Position numbers and translations under genes: made by a program | Notes under the pieces: generated by a model | The model's database searches: none | The model's input: the letters and a program-made list of their open reading frames with translations, nothing else | Told to the model about the DNA's origin: nothing | Source: Emticicia sp043780375 | GTDB taxonomy: Bacteria; Bacteroidota; Bacteroidia; Cytophagales; Spirosomataceae | DNA length: 15,738 nucleotides | Direction: 5' to 3' | Assembly: GCF_043780375.1 (NCBI RefSeq) | Contig: NZ_JAYWCU010000253.1 | Location: 1-15,738, forward strand | Shown: in pieces, positions 7,122 to 15,315 of the stretch | Numbering within the stretch: the first letter of the stretch is position 1 | Layout: every line of letters begins with the position of its first letter

Positions 7122-7409
7122 CGATTGAATTCTGACTTATTGAGTAGATTAATAGAAAATAATATTTTTTTAATGTTTTTATTCAAATTTTTCTTGAATT
7201 ATATCAATTTTAATAATTATTTATTAGGTATCATTAAAGCAAATTTTCAAATTTTTTATCAAAAATAAGTATTTTCATCGTATAATTGAGAAAAGAATGA
7301 CAGGATTTAAAAGATTTATACGGTTTTCAGGCTTATCTAACGTTTTAGTGGCTTAGTTGATTCTTTTTTTCATTCAAGTAATGAGCGTTTAAATAAATTT
7401 ATTGTTAAA

Positions 7410-8321
7410 ATGAAGGCATTAGTTTTGGGTGGGGGCTCGCTGAAAGGGGCTTGGCAAGTTGGCGTGATTCATGCAATTTTGGATACTGGATTTAAGCCAG
7501 AGATGATTTATGGCATATCAGCGGGTGCATTGAATGGCTCATTTATGGTCAATGAGGCGGGCAAACAGTTCATTCAAAAAGGAGAGATTGACTGGGATTT
7601 GGTCAACAAAAAACTGCTAAAGTTTTGGTTGGAAAATATTAGGCAACCTTCTGATATTGGAGTGCTAAAATCAAAGTTTTCGCTCGGAATAGATACACTT
7701 CTGAGTAGATTTGATGGCTTGATTGACACAAATCCATTACATGAAAAGCTCAAAAAACATTTGGATATAAAGGTTTTGCGTCGTAGTCCTATTTATTTAA
7801 AAGTTGGAACTGTCAATATAAATACGGGGCAAATGCACTATGCCAATCCACTTGAGGATCATTTTTTAGATTATCTTCGGGCAAGCAGTTCGTTGCCTTT
7901 TATAATGCCTGCCATTCAGATTGGCGGTGACCACCGTGAGGCATATATGGATGGGGGTTTGCGTGAAGTTGTTCCGCTCCGAAAAGCGATTGAGGATGGT
8001 GCTACCGAGATTTATTGCGTAGCTACGCATCCAAAAAATCGATCATTAGAACATTTCAATTACCGTAGTTTTTTTAGTTTGATTGAACGAATAAAAGATA
8101 TTACAGTCAATCAATTTGAAAATAGCGATATTGAATGGGCAGAAAATTATACCAAAAGCTATGGAAGTATTGGGTCGTTTAACTTAACTAAAAAAATAAA
8201 ATTGACTATTATACGACCAGAAGAGCCTTTGCACATTGAATTGACCGATTTTAATGTAAAGGACATTAAGGAGATTATTAAGCAAGGCTATGAGTATGGA
8301 CATGAAAAGTTGAACCTTTAG
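7410..8321 (+). CDS. Patatin-like phospholipase, cytoplasmic
   Basis: A 303-residue patatin-family lipid acyl hydrolase using a Ser-Asp dyad. The glycine-rich oxyanion loop GGGSLKGAWQ is at residues 7-16, the nucleophile elbow GISAG puts Ser37 in place, and the dyad Asp is Asp181 in DGG (AYMDGGLREVVPL). SLPFIMPAIQ just before it is typical of the bacterial family (ASSSLPFIMP). There is no signal peptide or surface-anchor sequence, so it probably acts inside the cell on membrane phospholipids or lysolipids rather than as a secreted toxin. All catalytic parts are intact. The ATG lies in an A-rich context with no clear Shine-Dalgarno, normal for this group. It converges with the AGMO-like lipid enzyme, whose stop is only 18 bases away. 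Substrate is unknown. Confidence 0.9.
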   Translation: MKALVLGGGSLKGAWQVGVIHAILDTGFKPEMIYGISAGALNGSFMVNEAGKQFIQKGEIDWDLVNKKLLKFWLENIRQPSDIGVLKSKFSLGIDTLLSRFDGLIDTNPLHEKLKKHLDIKVLRRSPIYLKVGTVNINTGQMHYANPLEDHFLDYLRASSSLPFIMPAIQIGGDHREAYMDGGLREVVPLRKAIEDGATEIYCVATHPKNRSLEHFNYRSFFSLIERIKDITVNQFENSDIEWAENYTKSYGSIGSFNLTKKIKLTIIRPEEPLHIELTDFNVKDIKEIIKQGYEYGHEKLNL

Positions 8322-8339
8322 AGCCGAAAAATCCAGCCC

Positions 8340-9620
8340 TTACAGATTTTGTGAAAAAGCCATTTGTTTTTTATCATCACTAATTTCGAACCAAACAAAA
8401 AGTCCTGTAATGATTGTTGACAGTACAAAATAACTTGCGATAATAGTACTTGCCCAAGCGTATTTTTGATTAATACCAAACCAATCTCCAGTTGAATAAA
8501 TGAGGTACAAACCAAGTATGTTTTTTATGCTTTCCCACAAAATTGCATACGGATTTCTGTCCATCAATTCGGTATAACTGAAAACTATTAGAAAGATAAA
8601 TGCACCATAAATAAACATATTTGGCATGCCTATTTTGGCAATATTTCCATAAAAATAAACCAATAAAAAAATCGTAAAGAAGAATTGTACCCATGCCCAA
8701 ATAGACATAGCCGCTGTGGTTTTTGGAGCATATTTTTTGAAATCATAAGGATTTTCTATCTTTTTATCGGGAAAACGCACTGCTACATCGACTGGTCGCC
8801 AGCCCGTTGGCATAAACCAAATACGGAGTTTATCTTTCCAACTTTGTGCATAGTATGCATCTTTTATCATAAACCATAGGTGCTGAAAATTAATCTTTAT
8901 CGGATTCCAAGTGCTGGCAGGGCGAGTGATACCATAAATAGGTGGAACATCGGGTAATTCTTCTTGAAAAGTGCCAAAAAGTTTATCCCAAAATATAAAT
9001 ATTTGTCCATGATTTTTGTCCAAATATTCAGGATTAATAGCATGGTGAACTCTGTGATGAGAAGGTGTAACGATGATTTTTTCTAAAAAACCTAACTTAC
9101 CAATATAAATGGTATGGTACCAAAACTGAGCAAACAAATGCAGTGGAGCAACTACTGCAATCACCTGCACAGGAACACCTAAAAGTGCGGCAGGAAGTAA
9201 AAATACAGTAAAAAGATTGACAAATGTTGATATACTCTGACGTAAAGCACAAGCTAAATCAAACTCTTCGCTGCTATGATGAATAGCATGTTTGTTCCAA
9301 AAGAAGTTGACTTGATGGGCCATTCGATGTACCAAATAACCTGTCAAGTCTAACGAAACAAATGCTATTATGTAAACCCAAATGCTTGATTCTATTTTAT
9401 AGATTGTCCAGTGTGCAACCATCCAATTGTAGGTTAAGATACTTATACTTAGACCCAAAATATCTTTAACCGAGTTTGTAAAACCCGAACTCATACTCGA
9501 AAGCATATCCATATTTTGGAAAGGGTGTTTTTTGAAAAAATAGCCGTAAAGTTTTTCGAGTACCACTAAACCTAAAAATATAGGTGTTGCGATTACTAAG
9601 ATTTTGCCGTAGGTTTCCAT
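8340..9620 (-). CDS. AGMO-like membrane di-iron hydroxylase (sterol desaturase / fatty acid hydroxylase superfamily)
   Basis: A 426-residue integral membrane oxygenase. Hydrophobic segments near 8-28, 52-70 and 78-97 precede a histidine cluster: HRMAH (98-102), HAIHH (111-115) and SHHRVHH (187-193), the three His boxes that bind the di-iron centre. A later NPEYLDKNHGQIFIFWDKLFGTF region (196-218, with His204) matches the pattern conserved in alkylglycerol monooxygenase (TMEM195) relatives. After about residue 300 there are further membrane helices, so overall size and layout resemble AGMO rather than short sterol desaturases. AGMO cleaves ether lipids with tetrahydrobiopterin in animals; the bacterial substrate and cofactor are not known, and a hydroxylase of fatty acyl chains or other lipids is the alternative. 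A good TAAATTTG -7 element lies upstream. It is tail-to-tail with the patatin gene. Confidence 0.85.
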   Translation of the reverse strand: METYGKILVIATPIFLGLVVLEKLYGYFFKKHPFQNMDMLSSMSSGFTNSVKDILGLSISILTYNWMVAHWTIYKIESSIWVYIIAFVSLDLTGYLVHRMAHQVNFFWNKHAIHHSSEEFDLACALRQSISTFVNLFTVFLLPAALLGVPVQVIAVVAPLHLFAQFWYHTIYIGKLGFLEKIIVTPSHHRVHHAINPEYLDKNHGQIFIFWDKLFGTFQEELPDVPPIYGITRPASTWNPIKINFQHLWFMIKDAYYAQSWKDKLRIWFMPTGWRPVDVAVRFPDKKIENPYDFKKYAPKTTAAMSIWAWVQFFFTIFLLVYFYGNIAKIGMPNMFIYGAFIFLIVFSYTELMDRNPYAILWESIKNILGLYLIYSTGDWFGINQKYAWASTIIASYFVLSTIITGLFVWFEISDDKKQMAFSQNL

Positions 9621-9663
9621 AGTGGTATGCTTGCATGCGGGATGTTGCCTAAATATTATTAGA

Positions 9664-9671
9664 CAAATTTA
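9664..9671 (-). promoter_or_regulatory. Putative -7 element for the AGMO-like gene
   Basis: On the minus strand this reads TAAATTTG, a full match to the Bacteroidota -7 consensus TAnnTTTG. It is 43 bases upstream of the ATG at 9620. No convincing -33 TTG lies at the usual spacing, so the assignment rests on the -7 match and position. Confidence 0.5.
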
Positions 9672-9764
9672 TGAAAAAGTATTTTTATTTCTATATGTGA
9701 AGTGAATTTTGAACAAAAAAAATCTTGCAGAGATTTCAAAACGATTTACGATAGTAAGATTTTG

Positions 9765-11075
9765 TCAAAACCGATATTGAGCTCGGCATGTAAAATTATT
9801 ATCTTTTACATCTGTTGAGTAATCTGGCAATATTGTTTTTTCGTTTTGTGGCATTTCGTACCAGAAAATGACTTTAAAATTATCGTTGGGATAAACTACA
9901 TAGCCAAAGCCTATAGTATTGACCCGAACGTCGGCTCCTGAAAACCCTGTATTAATTTTAGTGACTTTTACCTTCTTATTTGGGTCATACCAGTCATACT
10001 TTACAACGAATTGGTGTTTTTTACTACCCAAATGTTGCAAGAAATAAAAATAGGCTCCATCGAAGTTTCTGATGTACAATGGAGATAGTTTGCCATTGTT
10101 TGTTGGGATACCACCAGGAGTTTCGGAAGTGCTTTGTGTAGCTGTTTGCACCCCCCTAATATATTCTGCACGAAATTCTGTTTGCCCTTTCCGATTTGGT
10201 ATTTTTAGTTGAAAATCTACTCCATAATAGGTTCTGGGTGAGATTTTGCCAATATTATTTGCAGATGAATCGACAGTGAAATTACTGTTTCCATCCATTC
10301 GATAAATGTATTTTGTTGATTGTTCCATTCCACCAAATAATCCCGAAATACTACCGCTAACAATCATTTTTGGTGTAATTTTATACGGTTTTATCGAAAA
10401 TCTGGTAATTAAATCTTTGTGGTTATCAAAATCAGTAGTAGCCGATAAACCTTGACCATTAAAAAGCCCTGCATCAAGTTTTATGTATTTTAGAAAATTA
10501 GTTTTTATTCGAGCTTCAAAAGTTGTCATTATACCTAAATCACGCTCAGTTTTCATCAATAATTGAGACATTCTCCCACGCTCGGGTGATTCACGGTCGG
10601 CTGATGTGTAATTTACTTCATAACCAAATGGCCGAGCAAACATACCAGTTGTGAAAGAGAACATATTTAAGCTATTTTCGTAGATACGCCCCCAAAAATC
10701 TCTGATAAAAACGCCTTTTTCAGTGCCATCAAATTGAAAAACAAAGTTCACCTGTGGCATATTATTTTTGTCAAATCGGGCATAATCGAAGCGAATTCGA
10801 CCTCTACGTAGCATAAATCTGTTATTGACATTAGGTTGAAAGTCACCTCCATTAAAACTTTTTGCTCCATCAGACTGAATGACTTGAAACTGTGGCTGAA
10901 TGTAACCACTGATGCCTACATATTCATACTTTTTGATAGTTGAAAGTAGTTTTTTTACTATCGTGGTATCAAAATCCATTAGTGAACCCTTTTGTTGTCC
11001 ATAAGATTTTGTTAGGTTAAATAATATAGCAAATATCAATCCCCTTGTAAATAGAGGTTTTGAGAAGAAATTCAT
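9765..11075 (-). CDS. Phosphate-selective porin O/P family outer-membrane protein
   Basis: A 436-residue outer-membrane beta-barrel of the OprO/OprP type. Residues 1-26 are a signal peptide, and a short coiled helical stretch (about 33-50) follows. The barrel begins at VGISGYIQPQFQ (53-64) with the family pattern NNRFMLRRGRIRFDYARF (84-101), and alternating strands continue to the end. The last residues are AQYRF, with the C-terminal aromatic expected for BAM-inserted barrels. Family members in Pseudomonas take up phosphate or polyphosphate. In the Bacteroidota the substrate is less certain, but here the gene lies directly downstream of a PiT phosphate transporter on the same strand, which supports phosphate. 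The two are separated by a strong terminator, and this gene has its own TAATTTTG promoter, so they form a gene pair rather than a simple operon. Intact. Confidence 0.88.
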   Translation of the reverse strand: MNFFSKPLFTRGLIFAILFNLTKSYGQQKGSLMDFDTTIVKKLLSTIKKYEYVGISGYIQPQFQVIQSDGAKSFNGGDFQPNVNNRFMLRRGRIRFDYARFDKNNMPQVNFVFQFDGTEKGVFIRDFWGRIYENSLNMFSFTTGMFARPFGYEVNYTSADRESPERGRMSQLLMKTERDLGIMTTFEARIKTNFLKYIKLDAGLFNGQGLSATTDFDNHKDLITRFSIKPYKITPKMIVSGSISGLFGGMEQSTKYIYRMDGNSNFTVDSSANNIGKISPRTYYGVDFQLKIPNRKGQTEFRAEYIRGVQTATQSTSETPGGIPTNNGKLSPLYIRNFDGAYFYFLQHLGSKKHQFVVKYDWYDPNKKVKVTKINTGFSGADVRVNTIGFGYVVYPNDNFKVIFWYEMPQNEKTILPDYSTDVKDNNFTCRAQYRF

Positions 11076-11107
11076 AATTGGTGTTAAAATAATAAGATTT
11101 TGAGGTG

Positions 11108-11115
11108 CAAAATTA
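11108..11115 (-). promoter_or_regulatory. Putative -7 element of the porin promoter
   Basis: On the minus strand this is TAATTTTG followed by CACC, a full match to TAnnTTTG, 32 bases upstream of the porin ATG. A T-run near 11136-11142 sits about 20 bases further upstream, where the -33 element is expected. It lies beyond the PiT terminator, so the porin can be transcribed independently. Confidence 0.55.
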
Positions 11116-11161
11116 CGCCTTTTTATTTCTCATTTAAAAAAACATCAAAACTATAAACAAA

Positions 11162-11190
11162 AAAAGGCGAGGATATTAGCCTCGCCTTTT
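11162..11190 (-). terminator. Strong intrinsic terminator after the PiT transporter gene
   Basis: AAAAGGCGAGG (11162-11172) pairs perfectly with CCTCGCCTTTT (11180-11190) around a 7-base loop. On the minus strand the stem runs into a T-tract, 24 bases after the PiT stop. This is the best intrinsic terminator in the window. Confidence 0.88.
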
Positions 11191-11214
11191 CAAAAGTCTT
11201 ATCGTATTTCCAAA

Positions 11215-12630
11215 CTACAATAGCCAGCGGAAAAATACAAATAATGAAGCCGAAAGAATAATGGCTACTGGTAGCGTAAGTAACCACGCTAAAAGAATAT
11301 TTTTAACTGTTCCTGCTTGTAAATTTTTAATACCTTTGCTCGCTACCATTGTACCAGCAATACCCGACGAAAGAGCGTGGGTTGTACTTACAGGTAGCTT
11401 AAACCATGAAGCTAAACCGATGGTTATTGCAGCCACTAACTCAGCAGATGCTCCTTGTGCATACGTAAGATGAGATTTGCCGATTTTTTCGCCAACTGTT
11501 ACAACAATACGTTTCCAGCCAATCATTGTTCCGAGTCCGAGTGACAATGAAATCATGAGAATTACCCACATTGGAGCGTGGTCAGTAAACCTTCTGATGC
11601 CTTTTTCTTCTTTAGTGGCTATATCTTTTAAGGTTAATTTATCGGCATCACTTAAAACAACATCTTCATCTTCAACTAATTTTTTAGCATTGCTACTAAT
11701 AGTTAAAAGGGCTTTTCTTACATCTAAAGTGTTAGATTTATCAACTTTATTACTATCCACAAGGTTGTTTAGGTAAGAAAGGCTTACATTGATTTTTGCG
11801 ATTCTTTCTTTTTCAATCACTGATGCGAATGTCGTATCAATTTGAGCAACTTTTTGGGAGATTATTGCTAAATCAGGTTTTAATGTCTGAAAATCAATAG
11901 TTTTATTAATGGCGAAGTAAGTAGGCAAAATTCCAATCAAAATCAACATTATTAAACCAATTCCTTTTTGACCATCATTACGACCATGAAAAAAACTCAC
12001 GAGCGTACAAGTTGTAATCAATATAGCACGAATCCAAAATGGAGGAGCTTCGTCTTTCTTGGGTTCTTCAAAAACCTGTTTTCTTATCTCTTTATTTAAT
12101 AATCGGCGAAGTGCAAACATCAAGAAAACTGCCAAAGCAAACCCAACCATTGGCGAAAGTAGCAATGCTGTAAATATTTCCTGTGCTTTGTCCCAGTTTA
12201 CTGCTGTAATACCAGTTTTATTTTCAGGAAGTAGTGCATATCCTAAACCAACACCCAAAATTGCACCAATTAATGTATGTGAACTTGAAGCAGGAATACC
12301 AAAATACCAAGTTCCTAAGTTCCAAATGATTGCACTAAACAATAATGCAAGCACCATGGCGATACTATGATAAACATTTTGGTCTATTAGGAGTTCTACT
12401 GGAAGTAAATTTATAATACTCATTCCTACGCCAACCCCACCGGTAACAACGCCAATAAAGTTGATAATTCCTGACCAAACAACGGCTTGAGTCGGTTTAA
12501 GTGAATTGGTGTAAATTACAGTTGCAACAGCATTGGCAGTATCATGAAATCCGTTGATAAATTCAAATGCACAAGCGGCCAAAAGACAAAAAGATAAGAG
12601 CAGGAAAATGTCGGTTTCTAAGCCAAACAT
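11215..12630 (-). CDS. PiT-family inorganic phosphate transporter
   Basis: A 471-residue inner-membrane phosphate:cation symporter. The family signature is seen twice: FINGFHDTANAVAT (24-37) in the first half, and the second-half version SFFHGRNDGQKGIG (212-225), as in bacterial PitA. Other conserved points are PASSSHTLIGA (113-123) and its mirror PVSTTHALSSGIAG (413-426). About ten hydrophobic helices surround a hydrophilic, helical central segment (about 243-350, charged and Ser/Asp-rich). That segment lies between the HGRNDGQKG helix and the last helices, and its function is unclear. The start ATG at 12630 puts the first helix at the N-terminus as expected. A strong terminator follows, then the O/P porin on the same strand, consistent with phosphate uptake across both membranes. 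It is divergent from the dihydrofolate reductase gene. No regulator of the PhoU type is adjacent. Confidence 0.93.
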   Translation of the reverse strand: MFGLETDIFLLLSFCLLAACAFEFINGFHDTANAVATVIYTNSLKPTQAVVWSGIINFIGVVTGGVGVGMSIINLLPVELLIDQNVYHSIAMVLALLFSAIIWNLGTWYFGIPASSSHTLIGAILGVGLGYALLPENKTGITAVNWDKAQEIFTALLLSPMVGFALAVFLMFALRRLLNKEIRKQVFEEPKKDEAPPFWIRAILITTCTLVSFFHGRNDGQKGIGLIMLILIGILPTYFAINKTIDFQTLKPDLAIISQKVAQIDTTFASVIEKERIAKINVSLSYLNNLVDSNKVDKSNTLDVRKALLTISSNAKKLVEDEDVVLSDADKLTLKDIATKEEKGIRRFTDHAPMWVILMISLSLGLGTMIGWKRIVVTVGEKIGKSHLTYAQGASAELVAAITIGLASWFKLPVSTTHALSSGIAGTMVASKGIKNLQAGTVKNILLAWLLTLPVAIILSASLFVFFRWLL

Positions 12631-12686
12631 AGGATTTAGGGGTTTAGTTATTAATATTGATTATATTGGTGTTTATAATTTTGATG

Positions 12687-12694
12687 CAAATGTC
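12687..12694 (-). promoter_or_regulatory. Possible -7 element of the PiT promoter
   Basis: The minus strand reads GACATTTG followed by CA, one mismatch from TAnnTTTG, 56 bases upstream of the PiT ATG. A weak call made only because it is the best match in the divergent region. Confidence 0.3.
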
Positions 12695-12771
12695 TGAAAG
12701 TTTTGGCAGTGTTAGATAAATTAAACATTATGAAATTGTTAAGACTTAATAAATTTACTTCTTTTTTGTGT

Positions 12772-12779
12772 TATAATTG
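12772..12779 (+). promoter_or_regulatory. Possible -7 element of the dihydrofolate reductase promoter
   Basis: TATAATTG followed by CAG is one mismatch from TAnnTTTG and sits 26 bases upstream of the ATG at 12806. A TTTTTTG just upstream is too close to be the -33 element. Weak prediction. Confidence 0.35.
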
Positions 12780-12805
12780 CAGAAAACCGTTAAAAAAATA
12801 TCAAA

Positions 12806-13309
12806 ATGCTCTGTATTTCATTGATTGCTGCCATGAGTAAAAACCGAGCAATTGGCTTGAATAATGCCTTGCCTTGGACTCCGATTCCAGCCGATTGGGA
12901 TAATTTGAGGGTAGTTACGAAAGGAAAAAAGATGATTATGGGACGAAAAAGCTATGATAATCCACACCGAATTTGGTCGGAAGTAGGCAATTTTGTGATT
13001 TCTCGACAAGCTGATTATATTGTTGATAAAGGTTTTGAATTGGTTAATAGTTTGGAAGCTACCTTTGAAAAATGCAAAAATGATGAAGAGGTTTTCGTAT
13101 TGGGTGGCGAAGAAATTTTTCGTTTGGCGATTCCTTTTTCACATAAAATTTACTTGACTCTCGTTCACGAAACCGTTGAAGGAGATACTTTTTTTCCTGT
13201 TTTTGATGAAAGCCTTTTTGATGTTATCGAACGGAAAGATTTTAACGCAGGTGAAAACACGCCTTATGATATTTCGATTTTGACTTATCAGCGAAAATCA
13301 CTTGAATAA
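12806..13309 (+). CDS. folA: Dihydrofolate reductase
   Basis: A 167-residue cytosolic enzyme that reduces dihydrofolate to tetrahydrofolate with NADPH, supplying one-carbon cofactors for thymidylate, purine and Met synthesis. Seen in order: ISLIAAMSKNRAIGLNNALPW (4-24) with the conserved LPW, then PADW with Asp30 matching the catalytic acid (Asp27 of E. coli). The cofactor-binding MIMGRKSY follows at 43-50, FVISRQ (63-68) after it, and VFVLGGEEIF (96-105) is the second NADPH loop. The C-terminal half (IYLTLVHETVEGDTFFP) is typical. Compared with E. coli there is one extra residue between the Trp and Asp30 (WTPIPAD), and the helix after the first cofactor motif reads DNPHRIWSEVGN instead of the usual LPGR form. 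No thyA is adjacent. A hairpin follows the stop. The enzyme call is firm. Confidence 0.92.
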   Translation: MLCISLIAAMSKNRAIGLNNALPWTPIPADWDNLRVVTKGKKMIMGRKSYDNPHRIWSEVGNFVISRQADYIVDKGFELVNSLEATFEKCKNDEEVFVLGGEEIFRLAIPFSHKIYLTLVHETVEGDTFFPVFDESLFDVIERKDFNAGENTPYDISILTYQRKSLE

Positions 13310-13317
13310 TAGATTTA

Positions 13318-13354
13318 CTGCGAAAGTGTTTTTCGACTTAAAATACTTTCGCAG
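13318..13354 (+). terminator. Hairpin downstream of the dihydrofolate reductase gene
   Basis: CTGCGAAAGT (13318-13327) pairs exactly with ACTTTCGCAG (13345-13354). A G-T pair and TTTT/AAAA extend the stem to about 15 bp around TCGACTT. It starts 9 bases after the folA stop. The T-run comes only about 25 bases later, so it is a probable rather than textbook terminator. Confidence 0.6.
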
Positions 13355-13636
13355 GAAGTCTAATGTAATATCATCTTCATTTTTTTTATTCAATTCACCA
13401 TTATTGAGTTCAAAAATATCTATAAGTATAAACACCTACATTAACGGTTTTCCTCAAAAAAACCGTTTCCAAGAGCGTCATTTTGAAGAAAAATGAAATA
13501 ATGCATTATAAGCAGTAACGAAAATTGAAGTTTTTAGGTAATTGGTTGAATGTGGGGTAGAAAAAGATTGGCAGATATGTATGTAAAAATAAAAAAGTCA
13601 AAAAATTGAGTCGTCAAAAATTGCATAGGTACAAAA

Positions 13637-13669
13637 AGAAACCCCAAGATATACCACCTTGAGGTTTCT
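13637..13669 (-). terminator. Intrinsic terminator after the DUF4394 lipoprotein gene
   Basis: AGAAACC (13637-13643) pairs with GGTTTCT (13663-13669); after one mismatch, CAAG (13645-13648) pairs with CTTG (13658-13661). On the minus strand the stem ends in TTTCTTTTTG, giving a T-tract, 19 bases beyond the stop codon. Confidence 0.78.
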
Positions 13670-13688
13670 ATAAATATTTTATTCATCC

Positions 13689-15203
13689 TTAAAATCCTAT
13701 ACCAACTGTAAATGCACGAACAGTATTTGGTAAATCTGCTACTTTCGTGGCTGCACCCGTCATCAAATTTATTGAATATATAGCAGATTTGTCTGCTACT
13801 TTTAGAGCAGCGTATCCGATACCGCTTCGACTTGTGATATCAAATCCGCCCGCAGCTTCAACATTAATTCCTAAACCCCCAACTTCTACTTGAGTGCCAT
13901 TATTTGGTGGATCTTGTTTGTTGAGTTTGTCAGTCATGCTGTCAATATTAAACAATACTGTGGTTGTAGCACCGGCAAAATTATTGGTGTATGCCGAGGC
14001 TGTTACACTTGGGGTTGCTGGGTTTAATATACCATCAACAGCAGCAATTGCCCCAGTTTCAGGATGTAGGCGAAGATTTTGACCTGTATTGCTGATACAA
14101 CGAATGCGGTCTACAGTAGGGTTAAAATCAAAACCAAAAGAGGTTCCTGACAATAAAGTTGCAAATGGTGCTGTTCCAACTACAGTTGCTGCACCAGATG
14201 AAGTATTTAGAACATATAAGCGACTGGTGCTTCCTAAAGCATATAACTGTCCAGTAGCAGGACGAATATCAATTCCTAAAATAGTTTCACCAGTTTGCAA
14301 GCCTGTGATGGTTTTACTGATGGGTGTACCGATATTTATAAAATTAAAAATCAATAAATTATTAGTTTCGTCAATGGCATAAGAAACTGGTGAAGTTGGG
14401 ATAGCTAAACCATTGATATTGCCAGCAGGCAAATTACCTAATTTGGTTAATTTACCCGTCATTAAATCTACTTGATGAAGCTCCCAAGTGCCACCAACCA
14501 TAACCGCAGTAAGAGCAACATCGCCCGCTGGGTTAATATCAAAACCTGCTGACATTGTAATATCTATGCCTAAAGCACCTACTTCAACCAATGTGCCGTT
14601 ATTTGGAGGATCTTGTTTGTAAAGTTTATCAGATTTTGAATCAATATCAAACAAAACTGTGGCTGTTGCACCTGCCGTGTTGTTGGTATAAGCCACTGAC
14701 TCAATGGTTGGGCTTGCACCACCGTTAATATTTCCATCGGTTGCTGCAACGGCTCCTGTTTCGGGGTGTAAACGTAAATTTTGTCCCGTATTAGTTACCA
14801 ATCTGATTCTGTCAACAGTTGGATTGAAATCAAGAGCAACTGCCGAACCAGTAATTGTTGGATTAAGTGCAGCAGCTCCTATTACTCTTGCTACACCTGT
14901 TTCTTGATTAATGACATACAAACGGTTTTGAGTACTTACACCGTATAATTCACCTGTTGCTGGACGAAAATCAATTGCTGCCAAGGCATCGCTGGCAAGC
15001 AAACCCGTAATTGGAGTCGTTACAGATGCCATTGCAGAGTTCATGGCGTTGATTTTGATTAACTGCTTGCCATCTACAAGAGCAAAGAATGTAATATCGG
15101 GTTTTATGATACTAATAGTTTCTTCTTTTTTACAAGAAAACATTGTGAAACCCAGGGCGAATACTGATGCTATAATAAGCATCTTAATTTTTGGAGTATG
15201 CAT
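13689..15203 (-). CDS. Lipoprotein with two tandem DUF4394 domains
   Basis: A predicted 504-residue lipoprotein of unknown function. I start it at the ATG at 15203 (MHTPKIKMLII); the frame is open to a TTG at 15248, but the added residues are not signal-like. The hydrophobic signal ends in TMFSC with Cys24 as the lipidated residue, followed by KKEE. The rest is two copies of the same roughly 234-residue domain. The anchors FNPTVDRIR (126 and 360), NTGQNLRLHPETGA (138 and 372) and KQDPPNNGT (196 and 429) recur in the same order, as do FRPATGELY/IRPATGQLY. DUF4394 domains are predicted beta-propeller-like and usually exported; no enzymatic motif is visible. The repeats have diverged at DNA level, so the duplication is not recent. 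It is followed by its own terminator and probably sits at the cell envelope. Confidence 0.85.
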   Translation of the reverse strand: MHTPKIKMLIIASVFALGFTMFSCKKEETISIIKPDITFFALVDGKQLIKINAMNSAMASVTTPITGLLASDALAAIDFRPATGELYGVSTQNRLYVINQETGVARVIGAAALNPTITGSAVALDFNPTVDRIRLVTNTGQNLRLHPETGAVAATDGNINGGASPTIESVAYTNNTAGATATVLFDIDSKSDKLYKQDPPNNGTLVEVGALGIDITMSAGFDINPAGDVALTAVMVGGTWELHQVDLMTGKLTKLGNLPAGNINGLAIPTSPVSYAIDETNNLLIFNFINIGTPISKTITGLQTGETILGIDIRPATGQLYALGSTSRLYVLNTSSGAATVVGTAPFATLLSGTSFGFDFNPTVDRIRCISNTGQNLRLHPETGAIAAVDGILNPATPSVTASAYTNNFAGATTTVLFNIDSMTDKLNKQDPPNNGTQVEVGGLGINVEAAGGFDITSRSGIGYAALKVADKSAIYSINLMTGAATKVADLPNTVRAFTVGIGF

Positions 15204-15315
15204 ATAAAGTAAAGTTTTGTTTAGTCTATATACGATACTTATATTCAATCGGTTTTATGAGAGTTTATGATTTTAGATTTTACAAATACGATTTGATTAA
15301 TATTTACTGATAATA

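Larger units (their letters stand above)
7077..7409. other. Divergent intergenic region between polyprenyl synthase and patatin genes
   Basis: A 333-base, very AT-rich stretch with no plausible gene. It holds the leader hairpin and the -7 element of the minus-strand synthase. The plus-strand patatin promoter must also lie here, but I could not identify a good TAnnTTTG; TAAATTTA at 7394-7401 is too close to the ATG at 7410 to serve. Confidence 0.6.
13310..13688. other. Non-coding stretch between folA and the DUF4394 lipoprotein gene
   Basis: A 379-base AT-rich gap between two genes that converge. Beyond the folA hairpin it contains a 9-bp stem AACGGTTTT/AAAACCGTT (13443-13451 with 13459-13467) and a 7-bp stem TCATTTT/AAAATGA (13478-13484 with 13490-13496). 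The lipoprotein terminator is at its right end. The open frame at 13302-13496 has low-complexity content and overlaps the folA end, so I do not call it. No RNA gene was recognised. Confidence 0.55.

Noticed and set aside
13302..13496. Small plus-strand open frame of 64 codons after folA
   Set aside because: It overlaps the folA end, spans the hairpins and encodes low-complexity Phe/Ser/Asn-rich sequence without domain features.
15201..15248. Longer N-terminus of the DUF4394 lipoprotein from a TTG at 15248
   Set aside because: The added 15 residues would precede an already complete lipoprotein signal; the ATG at 15203 gives a normal signal with Cys24.
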